Assembly: GCA_964244585.1 (NCBI GenBank)
Contig: CAXTJM010000002.1
Span: 186,001 to 250,000, forward strand
Reading direction: 5' to 3'
DNA length: 64,000 nt
Origin: LMUY01 sp964244585
GTDB taxonomy: Bacteria; Pseudomonadota; Alphaproteobacteria; Acetobacterales; Acetobacteraceae
A model generated the notes under the pieces. That model did not search any database. It worked only from the letters and a program-made list of their open reading frames with translations, and had not been told where the DNA came from. Below are positions 55,000 to 63,413 of the stretch, in pieces (the first letter of the stretch is position 1; each line of letters starts with the position of its first letter). The position numbers and the translations under genes were made by a program.

Positions 55000-56217
55000 A
55001 TGAAGGCGCCCCTGCTTCTGGACCTGTCACGTTTGCTGGCACGGGCGCAACGCGGCGCTCCGACCGGGATCGACCGGGTGGAGTTCGCCTATGCCGAGCA
55101 GTTGCTGCGGCTGGCGCCGGAACGGCTGCAATTCGTTGCCATCGACAGGCTGGACCGCCTGCGCGTGCTGCCGCTGGAGCCGACCCGCCGCTTCATCGCG
55201 GCGGTCGGGGCCGGCTGGCGCGGATCGGGGCCGAGTGCTGCGGCAATCGGCGGCGCGGCGCGGATGATCTGGCTGCAGGCGGTCCTGCGGCCGAGTTCGT
55301 GGCCGCTGCGCCGGCAGGGCATCCGTCCGGTCTACCTGCTGATTTCGCACCGCCATCTGCACCGGCGGGACCGCGTGGCGCGCGCGCTGGCCACCAGCGG
55401 CGCCTGCCTGGTGGCCTTCGTGCACGACCTCATCCCAATCCAATATCCGGAATACGCCCGGCCGCAGCACGCGGAGATCCACCTGCGCCGGATACGGACC
55501 GTGGCCGCCCTGGCGGACGCCGTGATCGTCAATTCAACGGCCACCGGGGCGGCGCTCAGGCCCTATCTGGACCAGGCCGGGCGCTCCCCCCCCGTCCTGA
55601 TGGCGCCGCTGGGTGTCGATCCAAGGGCGGTCGGCGCGATGGCCGATCCGGTGCCTGGACCGTATTTCGTGTATCTCAGCACCATCGAACCGCGGAAGAA
55701 CCATCTCCTGCTGCTGCATATCTGGCGGCGGCTGGCGGAGACGCTGGGATCCGGGACGCCCCGGCTGATCCTGGTCGGCCGGCGCGGCTGGGAGAACGAG
55801 ATGATCGTGGACATGCTGGAACGATCCGACACGATCCGGCCCTACGTGTCCGAACTGGCCGAGATCACCGATGCCCGGATCGGTGGGTTGCTGCACGGCT
55901 GCCGCGCCCTGCTGTTCCCCAGCTTTGCCGAAGGGTTCGGCTTGCCCCTGGCCGAAGCCCTGATGGCCGGCGTCCCGGTGCTGTGCAGCGACCTGCCTGC
56001 GTTGCGGGAGGTCGGCGGCGACGTGCCGGACTACCTCGACCCGCTCGACGGCGCCGGCTGGCTGCAAGGCGTGATGGAGTACCTGGCCGAGCCATCGCCG
56101 CGCCGGGCTGCGCAGATCGGCCGGATGGGGCGGTGGCAGGCTGCGACGTGGCCCGCCCATCTGGAAGCAGCCCTCGCGTTCATCGATGCGTTGCCGCAGG
56201 AACGCGCCGCCGCCTGA
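55000..56217 (+). CDS. Glycosyltransferase family 4 protein
   Basis: A 405-residue GT-B enzyme. The N-terminal half has RGAPTGIDRVEFAYAEQLL and LVAFVHDLIPIQYPEYARP; the C-terminal half has YFVYLSTIEPRKNHLLLL, GRRGWENE and the E-x7-E motif in EGFGLPLAEALMAGVPVLCSD. It is similar in plan to the glycosyltransferase at the left edge of the window but lacks its C-terminal extension. It follows the KpsS-like gene by 56 bases, so it is probably part of the same capsule operon. Confidence 0.88.
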   Translation: MKAPLLLDLSRLLARAQRGAPTGIDRVEFAYAEQLLRLAPERLQFVAIDRLDRLRVLPLEPTRRFIAAVGAGWRGSGPSAAAIGGAARMIWLQAVLRPSSWPLRRQGIRPVYLLISHRHLHRRDRVARALATSGACLVAFVHDLIPIQYPEYARPQHAEIHLRRIRTVAALADAVIVNSTATGAALRPYLDQAGRSPPVLMAPLGVDPRAVGAMADPVPGPYFVYLSTIEPRKNHLLLLHIWRRLAETLGSGTPRLILVGRRGWENEMIVDMLERSDTIRPYVSELAEITDARIGGLLHGCRALLFPSFAEGFGLPLAEALMAGVPVLCSDLPALREVGGDVPDYLDPLDGAGWLQGVMEYLAEPSPRRAAQIGRMGRWQAATWPAHLEAALAFIDALPQERAAA

Positions 56218-56307
56218 AAGCGTAGCCGGACCGCGTTCATCCCCCCGATCTTATCGGCTGGTTCATGTCCTGGGCCGATCCATTCACGCCGGTGTAGAGG
56301 AGTTTGC

Positions 56308-56895
56308 ATGTCATCCGGCAGCAGAAAACCCGTTCGCACGTCATCGGCCTCCGCCTTGATGGCCACGCTCATGGTCGCGGCCTGTGCCAGCACGCCGCCG
56401 CCCACACCTTCGCCCGCGGCCATCGCCACGGTGGCGCCCGTCGAGCGGCCCATCGCGGCCCCGCGGCCCGCGCCGGCACCGAAGCCGGTCGACTTGCGCT
56501 GGGCGTTCTCCGCCACGCCGCAGCTGTGCACCGCGCTCGCCAGTGGCCCGGGCGGGTCGTTCCGGATCCAGACCACCGCGGGTCGTCAGCTTCTGTTGAC
56601 GGCCAGTTTCACCTCGCCGGGACGCTCGGCGATGCAGCACGTCCGGCCGGCCAAGCTCAGCTTCAGCGGGGCGGCCGGCGAATGGAGCGTGCCGGGAACC
56701 TGGCAGGGCAATGCGTTCACCAGCACGCGGCCGCTCGACGAACGCAGCGTCGCCAGCGTCCTGGGCTTGTTGGGCGGCGGCACCGCGGCGGTCACGGCCG
56801 GGCCGCTCCGCGTCGGCTCCGCCCGCCTGCCGTCTTCGAGCGGGGATGGCAATGCGTGGGTGCAATGTCCCAAGCAGATGCTTGCCGCGCCTTGA
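56308..56895 (+). CDS. Putative lipoprotein
   Basis: A 195-residue precursor with a lipobox (LMVAACAS, modified cysteine near residue 26), a Pro/Ala-rich linker (about 30-62) and a C-terminal beta-rich domain with two conserved-looking cysteines (LCTALA and VQCPKQM). A TAGAGGAG ribosome site precedes the ATG. It would sit in the periplasm or outer membrane. I recognise no family. Confidence 0.7.
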   Translation: MSSGSRKPVRTSSASALMATLMVAACASTPPPTPSPAAIATVAPVERPIAAPRPAPAPKPVDLRWAFSATPQLCTALASGPGGSFRIQTTAGRQLLLTASFTSPGRSAMQHVRPAKLSFSGAAGEWSVPGTWQGNAFTSTRPLDERSVASVLGLLGGGTAAVTAGPLRVGSARLPSSSGDGNAWVQCPKQMLAAP

Positions 56896-57014
56896 AGGCA
56901 GTCCGGCCGCCGTCGCATCCATGCAAGGGGAGGCTGATCACGATCCGTCGATTTTAGCTGTCCATTAACGATGATTACCGAGGCTGCGGGGCGAACATTT
57001 GACGGGATCTCAGA

Positions 57015-58352
57015 ATGAGCCGCCCTGCGACCAAAGCCCTCGGCTACCCGGCCTCCGTCCTGAGGCTCATGGGCTTGCTGACGATCCTGGCGGCTGGCGT
57101 CGCCGTGTTCGGCATCTACACGAAGTACGAGGCTCAAGCCCTGTGGCAGCGCGCCTCCGAGTCCCTCGGCGCCGAAGCCGGGGAGCGGGCCGCCCGGCTT
57201 CAGGAGTGGCTGCTCCGGTTGGACCGCACGCTCACCTGGTTCCGGGCGGAAGACGTGTCGGCGCTGGATCGGCTTTCGGTCACCGGGCGCATGCTCCGCA
57301 ACGAGCGGTTCTTGGCGCCGGCAAGGGCCTTGTTCCTGGTGTCGTCGACCGGCCGGCTGATCGCGGGAACCCTGCCGCTGCCGGACGGCTCGACCAGCCT
57401 GTCGGGGCAGCACTGGTTCAAGTCCCTGCAGGCCGCTCCTGCCCAGCCCGGCCTGCAATTGACCGGCTGCACCCGCGACCCGTTCGGCAGCGAGGACGGG
57501 GTCGTCGTCTACCGCGCGGTCGTCGATCGGGATGCGGTCGCCGGCTATGTCGGCACCTTCCTGCCGCAGGCTGCCATCGCGGCCATGACGCGGGATGATG
57601 ACCCGACCAACGGCCTGATCACGCTGGCCCTGCGCTCGGCGTCCGGCGAGACATTCGGCTGCCGGGCGGATGGCGCCGCACCGGCGGTGGCGGCATCCGG
57701 CGCCGTGCGGGCCTCACTTGCCCGGATCATCCATGCCTCGCCCGTTATGACCCGACACGGCGTCGTCGGCGACGACCGGCTGATCGAGCCCGGCGGCCTT
57801 CATCTGGTTGCCTCGGCGGATGCGCTGGATACCATGTCCGACGAGGACTGGGCCGCGCTGCTGTACCGCACCGGCTATGTCGCGGTCAGCCTGCTGCTGA
57901 TCATGGCGCTGCTGGGCACCATGCTCCGCCGCCTCGGCCGGCGCATCCGTCCCGGTCTGCTGCCGCTCGCCGGGCATGCGGCCGCCGATGGCGCGGATTG
58001 GATGTGGGAACTGGACGACATGGGGAACCTGGTCGGCCTGGCCGGCAACGCACCGGACCATCTGCTGCCGCCGGGCGGGCGGTCCCTGGCGGAGATCGCC
58101 GGGCCGGTCGGAGGGCAGGACATGCGCTGGGACCGGTTGACCGCCGCGATCTGCGCCAGGCACGCATTCGAGGGGTTGCAGGTGCCGTTCCAGATACCCG
58201 GGCGCACGGGCCTGCTCACCATCTTCGAACTTTCCGGCCAGCCGGTGCTGGCCTCGGGAGGATTCTGGGGGACTGCCTCGCTGGTCTCGGAGGAAAGCAT
58301 TGCCAAGAGCGTGCAGCCGGCGCGGGTGGCCGGGCAGTTCTCTGTCGCGTGA
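57015..58352 (+). CDS. Sensor-like membrane protein with periplasmic domain and PAS-like fold, no output domain
   Basis: A 445-residue protein. Helix 1 is about 17-36 and helix 2 about 288-307, enclosing a 250-residue periplasmic domain resembling a Cache-type sensor (LSGQHWFKSL, VVVYRAVVDRDAVAGYVGTFL). After helix 2 comes a PAS-like start (ADGADWMWELDDMGNLVGLAGN), as found in diguanylate cyclases and kinases, but the chain stops about 120 residues later with no kinase, GGDEF or EAL domain. It could be a truncated signalling protein or one that works through a partner. Confidence 0.65.
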   Translation: MSRPATKALGYPASVLRLMGLLTILAAGVAVFGIYTKYEAQALWQRASESLGAEAGERAARLQEWLLRLDRTLTWFRAEDVSALDRLSVTGRMLRNERFLAPARALFLVSSTGRLIAGTLPLPDGSTSLSGQHWFKSLQAAPAQPGLQLTGCTRDPFGSEDGVVVYRAVVDRDAVAGYVGTFLPQAAIAAMTRDDDPTNGLITLALRSASGETFGCRADGAAPAVAASGAVRASLARIIHASPVMTRHGVVGDDRLIEPGGLHLVASADALDTMSDEDWAALLYRTGYVAVSLLLIMALLGTMLRRLGRRIRPGLLPLAGHAAADGADWMWELDDMGNLVGLAGNAPDHLLPPGGRSLAEIAGPVGGQDMRWDRLTAAICARHAFEGLQVPFQIPGRTGLLTIFELSGQPVLASGGFWGTASLVSEESIAKSVQPARVAGQFSVA

Positions 58353-58495
58353 ACGACGCCCGCGACCCCTAGCAACCGACCGGCCATCCCTGCAAGTTGT
58401 GGTGCGGCGGGCGAGACGATCCGAGTCGCTGCGCTGACGGTTGCCTTTTGTTTCGCGAACGCGCGGTGCAGGGGCGTTGGATCGAGGGTTGACCC

Positions 58496-60757
58496 ATGGA
58501 CATGCACATCGTTTCGGTAGGCGAGCACATCGCGCCGATCTCCAGCCAGATCTGGGACGCGAAATACCGGTTGAAGACCGCCGACGGCAGCCCGGTCGAT
58601 CGCACGGTCGAGGATAGCTGGCGCCGGGTCGCCCGCGCGCTGGCCGCCGCCGAGAGGCAGCCGGAGCTTTGGGAGCAGCCCTTCTACGAGGCGTTGCAGG
58701 ATTTCCGCTTCCTTCCGGCCGGCCGCATCCTCTCCGGCGCGGGCACGGACCGCCGGGTGACGCTGTTCAATTGCTTCGTCATGGGCGACATCGAAGACGA
58801 CCTCGCCAGTATCTTCACCCATTTGCGCGAAGCCGCGCTGACCATGCAGCAGGGCGGCGGCATCGGCTACGATTTCTCCTCGCTGCGGCCGAAGGGCGCC
58901 CCGGTGCAGGGCGTGGGCGCCGACGCATCCGGTCCGCTGTCCTTCATGGACGTGTGGGACGCGATGTGCCGCACCATCATGTCCGCCGGCGCCCGGCGCG
59001 GCGCCATGATGGCCACGATGCGCTGCGACCACCCGGATATCGAGGACTTCATCGCCGCCAAGCGGCAGCCGGAGCGGCTGCGCAACTTCAACCTTTCGGT
59101 GCTGGCCACCGACCCGTTCATGGCAGCCGTCGAGGCCGATGGCGACTGGCCGCTCGTGTTTGGCGGCCGCACCTACAAGACCGTCCGAGCCCGCGCGCTG
59201 TTCGACAGCATCACCCAGGCGACATACGACTATGCCGAGCCCGGCGTGCTGTTCATCGACCGCATCAACGCCCGCAACAACCTGCATTATTGCGAGACCA
59301 TCCGCTCGACCAATCCCTGCGCCGAGCAGCCGCTGCCGCCGTATGGCGCCTGCCTGCTGGGCTCGATCAACCTGGCGCGGCTGGTGCAGCATCCATTCAC
59401 GCCGCATGCCCGGCTGGACGAGGCCCAACTCGACGGCCTGGTGGCGGTCGCCATCCGCATGATGGACAACACGATAGACGTGTCCGGCTTCCCGCTGGAA
59501 GAGCAGCGGCAGGAGGCGGTGGCCAAGCGCCGGATCGGCCTGGGAATGACCGGCCTGGCCGACGCGCTGATGATGGTCGGCGTGCGCTACGGCTCCTGCC
59601 GGGCGGCGGAGCTGGCGGGCGATTGGGCCCGCCGGATCAACCGCGCGGCCTACGTTACCTCGGCCAGGCTGGCGGCGGAGAAGGGGGCATTCCCGCTGTT
59701 CGACCGCGAGCCGTACCTGGCGGGGGCGACCGTGTCGGAACTGGACGCCGATGTGCGCGGGCTGATCGCCGAGCACGGCATCCGCAACGCGCTGCTGACG
59801 TCGGTGGCGCCCACCGGCACCATTTCCCTGGTGGCGGACAACGTGTCCAGCGGGATCGAGCCGGTGTTCGCCCTGGCCTATACCCGCAAGGTGTTGCAGC
59901 CGGACGGCACCCGCACCGAGGAGGAGGTCTCCGACTACGCATTGCGCCGGTTCCGTGCCCAATTCGGTGAATCCGCCGACCTGCCGGACTATTTCGTCAC
60001 CGCCCAGGACCTGGCGCCGGAAGATCACATCCGCATGCAGGCGGCGGTGCAGCGCCACGTCGACAGCGCCATCTCCAAGACCGTGAACGTCCCCGAGGAC
60101 ATCAGCTTCGAGGCATTCCAGGAAGTGTACCTCGACGCCTATCGCAGCGGCTGCAAGGGCTGCACCACCTACCGCCCCAACGCGATCACCGGCTCGGTGC
60201 TGGAGGTCAAGCCGGCGGAGCCGCCGAAGCCGACGGCCCAGACCGTGATCGAGCTTGCGCAACGGTCGGAGAAGCTGAGCGGCGCCACCTACAAGCTACG
60301 CTGGCCGGATAGCGAGCATGCGATGTATGTCACCATCAACGACGTGGAGATCGCCGGCCGCCATACGCCGTTCGAGATCTTCGTCAACTCGAAGAACCTG
60401 GAGCACTATGCCTGGGTAGTGGCGCTCACCCGCATGATCAGCGCCGTATTCCGCCGCGGCGGCGAGGTGGCCTTCGTCGCCGAGGAGCTGAAGCAGGTGT
60501 TCGATCCGCGTGGTGGCCAGTGGAGCAACGGCCAGTACGTGCCATCGCTGGTGGCCGCGATCGGCGACATCATCGAGCGGCACATGATCGAGACCGGTTT
60601 CATGACCCCGAAGGAGAAGCCTGCTGCCAAGGTCGAGTTCACGACCACTGCGGCATCTCCGCTTGGCCCGCTTTGTCCGAAGTGCAGCCAGCCAGGGCTG
60701 ATGAAGGAGGCGGGCTGCCTGACCTGCCTCCATTGCGGCTGGTCCAAATGCAGCTGA
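58496..60757 (+). CDS. nrdJ: Adenosylcobalamin-dependent (class II) ribonucleotide reductase
   Basis: A 753-residue enzyme that makes deoxyribonucleotides with vitamin B12, independent of oxygen. The radical cysteine is Cys275 in the Asn-Pro-Cys-Ala-Glu motif (TNPCAEQPLPPYGAC), and the redox pair is Cys93 (LFNCFVM) and Cys286. SVAPTGTISLVADNVSSGIEP is the substrate-phosphate region. The C-terminus has the TSCPD-type segment and a zinc-ribbon-like cysteine cluster (LCPKCSQPG, then CLTCLHCGWSKC). Length is normal for the alphaproteobacterial form. I see no cobalamin riboswitch in the 143 bases upstream. Confidence 0.96.
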   Translation: MDMHIVSVGEHIAPISSQIWDAKYRLKTADGSPVDRTVEDSWRRVARALAAAERQPELWEQPFYEALQDFRFLPAGRILSGAGTDRRVTLFNCFVMGDIEDDLASIFTHLREAALTMQQGGGIGYDFSSLRPKGAPVQGVGADASGPLSFMDVWDAMCRTIMSAGARRGAMMATMRCDHPDIEDFIAAKRQPERLRNFNLSVLATDPFMAAVEADGDWPLVFGGRTYKTVRARALFDSITQATYDYAEPGVLFIDRINARNNLHYCETIRSTNPCAEQPLPPYGACLLGSINLARLVQHPFTPHARLDEAQLDGLVAVAIRMMDNTIDVSGFPLEEQRQEAVAKRRIGLGMTGLADALMMVGVRYGSCRAAELAGDWARRINRAAYVTSARLAAEKGAFPLFDREPYLAGATVSELDADVRGLIAEHGIRNALLTSVAPTGTISLVADNVSSGIEPVFALAYTRKVLQPDGTRTEEEVSDYALRRFRAQFGESADLPDYFVTAQDLAPEDHIRMQAAVQRHVDSAISKTVNVPEDISFEAFQEVYLDAYRSGCKGCTTYRPNAITGSVLEVKPAEPPKPTAQTVIELAQRSEKLSGATYKLRWPDSEHAMYVTINDVEIAGRHTPFEIFVNSKNLEHYAWVVALTRMISAVFRRGGEVAFVAEELKQVFDPRGGQWSNGQYVPSLVAAIGDIIERHMIETGFMTPKEKPAAKVEFTTTAASPLGPLCPKCSQPGLMKEAGCLTCLHCGWSKCS

Positions 60758-60895
60758 CCGCGACCCCAGGGCCAGAGACTGCCGTGGACGGGATGGTTAA
60801 GGGGTAGGCTCGCCTTCAGGCCATGGGTGCAAGGCACGCAGGGCGTTGCGAGTCCTTGACTGACAGAGGCCGGAGAAGCGCCTAGGCTAGCCGCA

Positions 60896-61510
60896 ATGCT
60901 GACCGACCTGCCGAATCTGCTGACCCTCTCGCGCATCGTCGCCATTCCGGTGCTGGTAGGCTTCGTTTCCCTGCGCAGCCCGGTCGGCGATCTGCTGGCC
61001 ACCCTGCTTTTCACCGCGGCCGGGCTGACCGACTGGCTTGACGGACACCTGGCCCGTACCATGCATCGGCACTCCGAACTCGGCCGCATGCTGGACCCGA
61101 TCGCCGACAAGCTGCTGGTGGGCGCGAGTCTGATCCTGCTGGCCGGACAAGGCCGGTTTCCGGATGGGGCGCTATACCCGGCAATCGTCATCCTGCTGCG
61201 GGAAATCCTGGTCAGCGGGCTGCGGGAGTATCTGGCCGGCCTGCGCATCGGCCTGCCCGTGACACGCCTGGCAAAGTGGAAGACCGGGTTTCAGATGGGC
61301 GCGCTCGGCACGCTGTTGGCGGGGGACGATGTCGCCGCCATGCTGCACGTGAACCTGCCGGTCGCGCTGATCGGCGAGGCCATGCTGTGGGTTGCGGCCT
61401 TGCTGACGCTGGTCACCGGGTGGGACTATCTCCGGTCCAGCTTGCGGCACGCGCAAGTCGGGTCAGGGAGGGACACGATCGGCAGGGAGGTGCCCGGGAA
61501 CGGGCCGTGA
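60896..61510 (+). CDS. pgsA: CDP-diacylglycerol-glycerol-3-phosphate 3-phosphatidyltransferase
   Basis: A 204-residue inner-membrane enzyme making phosphatidylglycerophosphate. The CDP-alcohol phosphotransferase signature is intact (DWLDGHLAR, then GRMLDPIADK), with helices before and after and NLLTLSRIVAIPVLVGF at the start. The last 15 residues are polar. Its stop overlaps the mobB start (GTGA). The ATG at 60896 is the natural start. Confidence 0.95.
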   Translation: MLTDLPNLLTLSRIVAIPVLVGFVSLRSPVGDLLATLLFTAAGLTDWLDGHLARTMHRHSELGRMLDPIADKLLVGASLILLAGQGRFPDGALYPAIVILLREILVSGLREYLAGLRIGLPVTRLAKWKTGFQMGALGTLLAGDDVAAMLHVNLPVALIGEAMLWVAALLTLVTGWDYLRSSLRHAQVGSGRDTIGREVPGNGP

Positions 61511-62034
61511 CGAACGGGCCAGGCCACCGTGCCGTGCTCGGCATCGCCGGCTGGTCCGGCGCGGGCAAGACAACCCTGATCGAGGCGCTGGTGCCGCGCC
61601 TGCGTGCCGCCGGGTTGACCGTGTCCACCATCAAGCACACCCATCATGGCGTGGACCTGGACCGACCCGGCAAGGATAGCTGGCGACACCGCCAGGCCGG
61701 CGCCCACGAGGTGATCATCGCCAGCCCGGGCCGGTGGGCCTTACTGCACGAGGAACCGGGCGCCGAGCCAGGGCTGCCAGCCTTGCTCGACCGCCTGGGC
61801 GCGGTGGACCTGGTGCTCGTGGAGGGATTTCGGCGTTACCCGATCCCCAAGCTCGAAATCCACCGGCCGGCCCTGGGCAGGCCGCCGCTTTGGCCCGACT
61901 GGCCCGATGTGGTGGCGGTGGCGACCGATGCACGGCTGCCGGGATGCGACCGGACGCAGCTGGATCTCGGCCAACCCGGCGCGATTGCCACATGGGTCTC
62001 GTCCTTTGTGCAAAGCACCATCGCGAAACCTTGA
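61507..62034 (+). CDS. mobB: Molybdopterin-guanine dinucleotide biosynthesis protein B
   Basis: A 175-residue P-loop GTPase with Walker A GWSGAGKTTLIEAL near the start, TIKHTHHGVDLDRPGKDSWRHRQAGA, and LVLVEGFRRYPIPKLEIHR, all MobB blocks. MobB assists attachment of GMP to molybdopterin. The GTG start overlaps the pgsA stop; an earlier in-frame start lies inside pgsA. MoaD and MoaE follow after one intervening gene. Confidence 0.93.
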   Translation: MTNGPGHRAVLGIAGWSGAGKTTLIEALVPRLRAAGLTVSTIKHTHHGVDLDRPGKDSWRHRQAGAHEVIIASPGRWALLHEEPGAEPGLPALLDRLGAVDLVLVEGFRRYPIPKLEIHRPALGRPPLWPDWPDVVAVATDARLPGCDRTQLDLGQPGAIATWVSSFVQSTIAKP

Positions 62035-62102
62035 GCAGATCACCGGTAGCAGGCAAAGTCCGCGCCGACCCGGCCGTCGGCCGTCTGAGGAGCCTTTCCT
62101 TC

Positions 62103-62708
62103 ATGCGGCGTTTCGCCCTGCCAAGCCTGTCCATCCTCTTCGCGGGGCTGCTCTCCGGTTGTACGGGGACGGGCGTGTTCTTCGACCACACCACGCAATG
62201 GTTCGGGCAGGTGCCCAACGCGCCCGCCGGCAGCAGCGAGACGTTCCTGCGCATCCGCGGACAAAGCGTGGACGTGCCGCCGTTGCTGCCGGAGCAGGGC
62301 AATGTCTGGCCCACCGACAACAGGCCGGATCCGACGCTGCAGGACCTGGAAAAGCAGCAGGCCGCCGAAATCCGCCAGGGCAGTGGCAGTGGCAGTGGCA
62401 GTGGCAGTGGCAATGGCAACGCCCCTCCCGCCGGCGCGAACCCGGCGGTCAACCGCGCCAACGATGCCGATCGCGGCCTGCCGCCACCGGTCGTCCCACC
62501 ACCCCCGCCGAACCGGCTGCGCTCCCCGACGGTCAACACGCCCAACGGTCCCTCCGTGGACGTGACCGGGCAAGGCAGCGGCCGCAATTACCGCCAGCTT
62601 CAATCGCCCACTCCCGGCGGCAGCGGCATCCTGGTCCCCAACGGCAACGGCACCAGCACCCTGATCGGCCCGGATGGCAGCGTGCAGACGGTCCCGACGC
62701 GTCCCTGA
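62103..62708 (+). CDS. Putative lipoprotein with low-complexity linker
   Basis: A 201-residue precursor with a lipobox (LFAGLLSGCTG, cysteine 20) and a mostly disordered mature chain rich in Gly, Ser, Pro and Asn. It includes a five-fold Gly-Ser repeat encoded by GGCAGT units, a run of prolines (VVPPPPPNRLR), and a glycine/asparagine C-terminus (GNGTSTLIGPDGSVQTVPTR). It sits between mobB and moaD; its stop overlaps the moaD ATG (TGATG). It is probably an outer-membrane anchored protein of unknown role. Confidence 0.7.
   Translation: MRRFALPSLSILFAGLLSGCTGTGVFFDHTTQWFGQVPNAPAGSSETFLRIRGQSVDVPPLLPEQGNVWPTDNRPDPTLQDLEKQQAAEIRQGSGSGSGSGSGNGNAPPAGANPAVNRANDADRGLPPPVVPPPPPNRLRSPTVNTPNGPSVDVTGQGSGRNYRQLQSPTPGGSGILVPNGNGTSTLIGPDGSVQTVPTRP
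62379..62420 (+). repeat. Hexanucleotide tandem repeat GGCAGT
   Basis: Five perfect GGCAGT units followed by GGCAAT and GGCAAC, coding for Gly-Ser and Gly-Asn pairs inside the lipoprotein gene. Changes in copy number would keep the frame. Confidence 0.85.
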
Positions 62709-62962
62709 TGGTGCGCGTGTTGTATTTCGCCTGGTTGCGGGAGCGCATGGGACGGGGCGAGGAGAGCCTGGCGCTGCCGCCCGGCATCGCCACGGTCGGC
62801 GACCTCGCCGCCTGGCTTCGCGCCCGCGACCCGGCCGGAACGGCGGCCTTCGCCGAGCCGTCCACCGTCCGGGCGGCGGTGAACCAGGTCTTCGCGCCGC
62901 CCTCGGCGCTGCTCGCCGACGGGGACGAGGTGGCGTTCTTCCCCCCGGTCACCGGCGGGTGA
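62708..62962 (+). CDS. moaD: Molybdopterin synthase sulfur carrier subunit
   Basis: An 84-residue ubiquitin-like protein ending in Gly-Gly (FFPPVTGG), the thiocarboxylate site used to place sulfur on precursor Z. VRVLYFAWLRERMGRGEESLAL at the start and VNQVFAPPSALLADGDEVAFFPPV are family blocks. Its stop overlaps the moaE start (GTGA), so the two synthase subunits are coupled. Confidence 0.93.
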   Translation: MVRVLYFAWLRERMGRGEESLALPPGIATVGDLAAWLRARDPAGTAAFAEPSTVRAAVNQVFAPPSALLADGDEVAFFPPVTGG

Positions 62963-63411
62963 CACCCACGGTCCGCGTGCAGGCGGTACCGTTCGACCTG
63001 GCCGTCGAGTTGGCGCAGTTGACCGCGGGCCGCACCGATATCGGCGGCGTCGGCAGCTTCGTCGGCATCGTGCGCGACGACCCTGCCCACCCGCTGCACT
63101 CGCTGACGCTGGAGCATTACCCGGGCATGACCGAAGCGGCGATGGCCGCCATCGCCGCGCAGGCGTGCCAGCGTTGGGCGCTGCTGGGGTGCTGCCTGGT
63201 GCACCGGATCGGGCGGTTGCTGCCCGGCGACGGCATCGTGCTGGTGCTGACGGCGGCGGGGCATCGCCAGGCCGCCCTGGAGTCCACGGCGTTCCTGATC
63301 GACTGGCTGAAGACCTCTGCGCCGTTCTGGAAGCAGGAGCGATTCGTGGATGGCGCCACGCGCTGGGTCGAGGCCCGGCAGGCCGATGACGAGGCCATGT
63401 CCCGCTGGTGA
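62959..63411 (+). CDS. moaE: Molybdopterin synthase catalytic subunit
   Basis: A 150-residue enzyme that converts cyclic pyranopterin monophosphate to molybdopterin with MoaD. The signature KTSAPFWKQERF near residue 120 carries the catalytic lysines, VGSFVGIVRDD is the N-terminal block, and HRIGRLLPGDGIVLV is conserved. The GTG start overlaps the moaD stop. Confidence 0.94.
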   Translation: MTPTVRVQAVPFDLAVELAQLTAGRTDIGGVGSFVGIVRDDPAHPLHSLTLEHYPGMTEAAMAAIAAQACQRWALLGCCLVHRIGRLLPGDGIVLVLTAAGHRQAALESTAFLIDWLKTSAPFWKQERFVDGATRWVEARQADDEAMSRW

Positions 63412-63413
63412 GG

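Noticed and set aside
58353..58495. Cobalamin riboswitch upstream of nrdJ
   Set aside because: The B12-dependent enzyme made this worth looking for, but 143 bases are too short and no B12-box-like sequence or suitable stems were seen.
57875..60262. A 795-codon minus-strand frame
   Set aside because: It is antisense to nrdJ and the sensor-like gene, whose motifs are intact.
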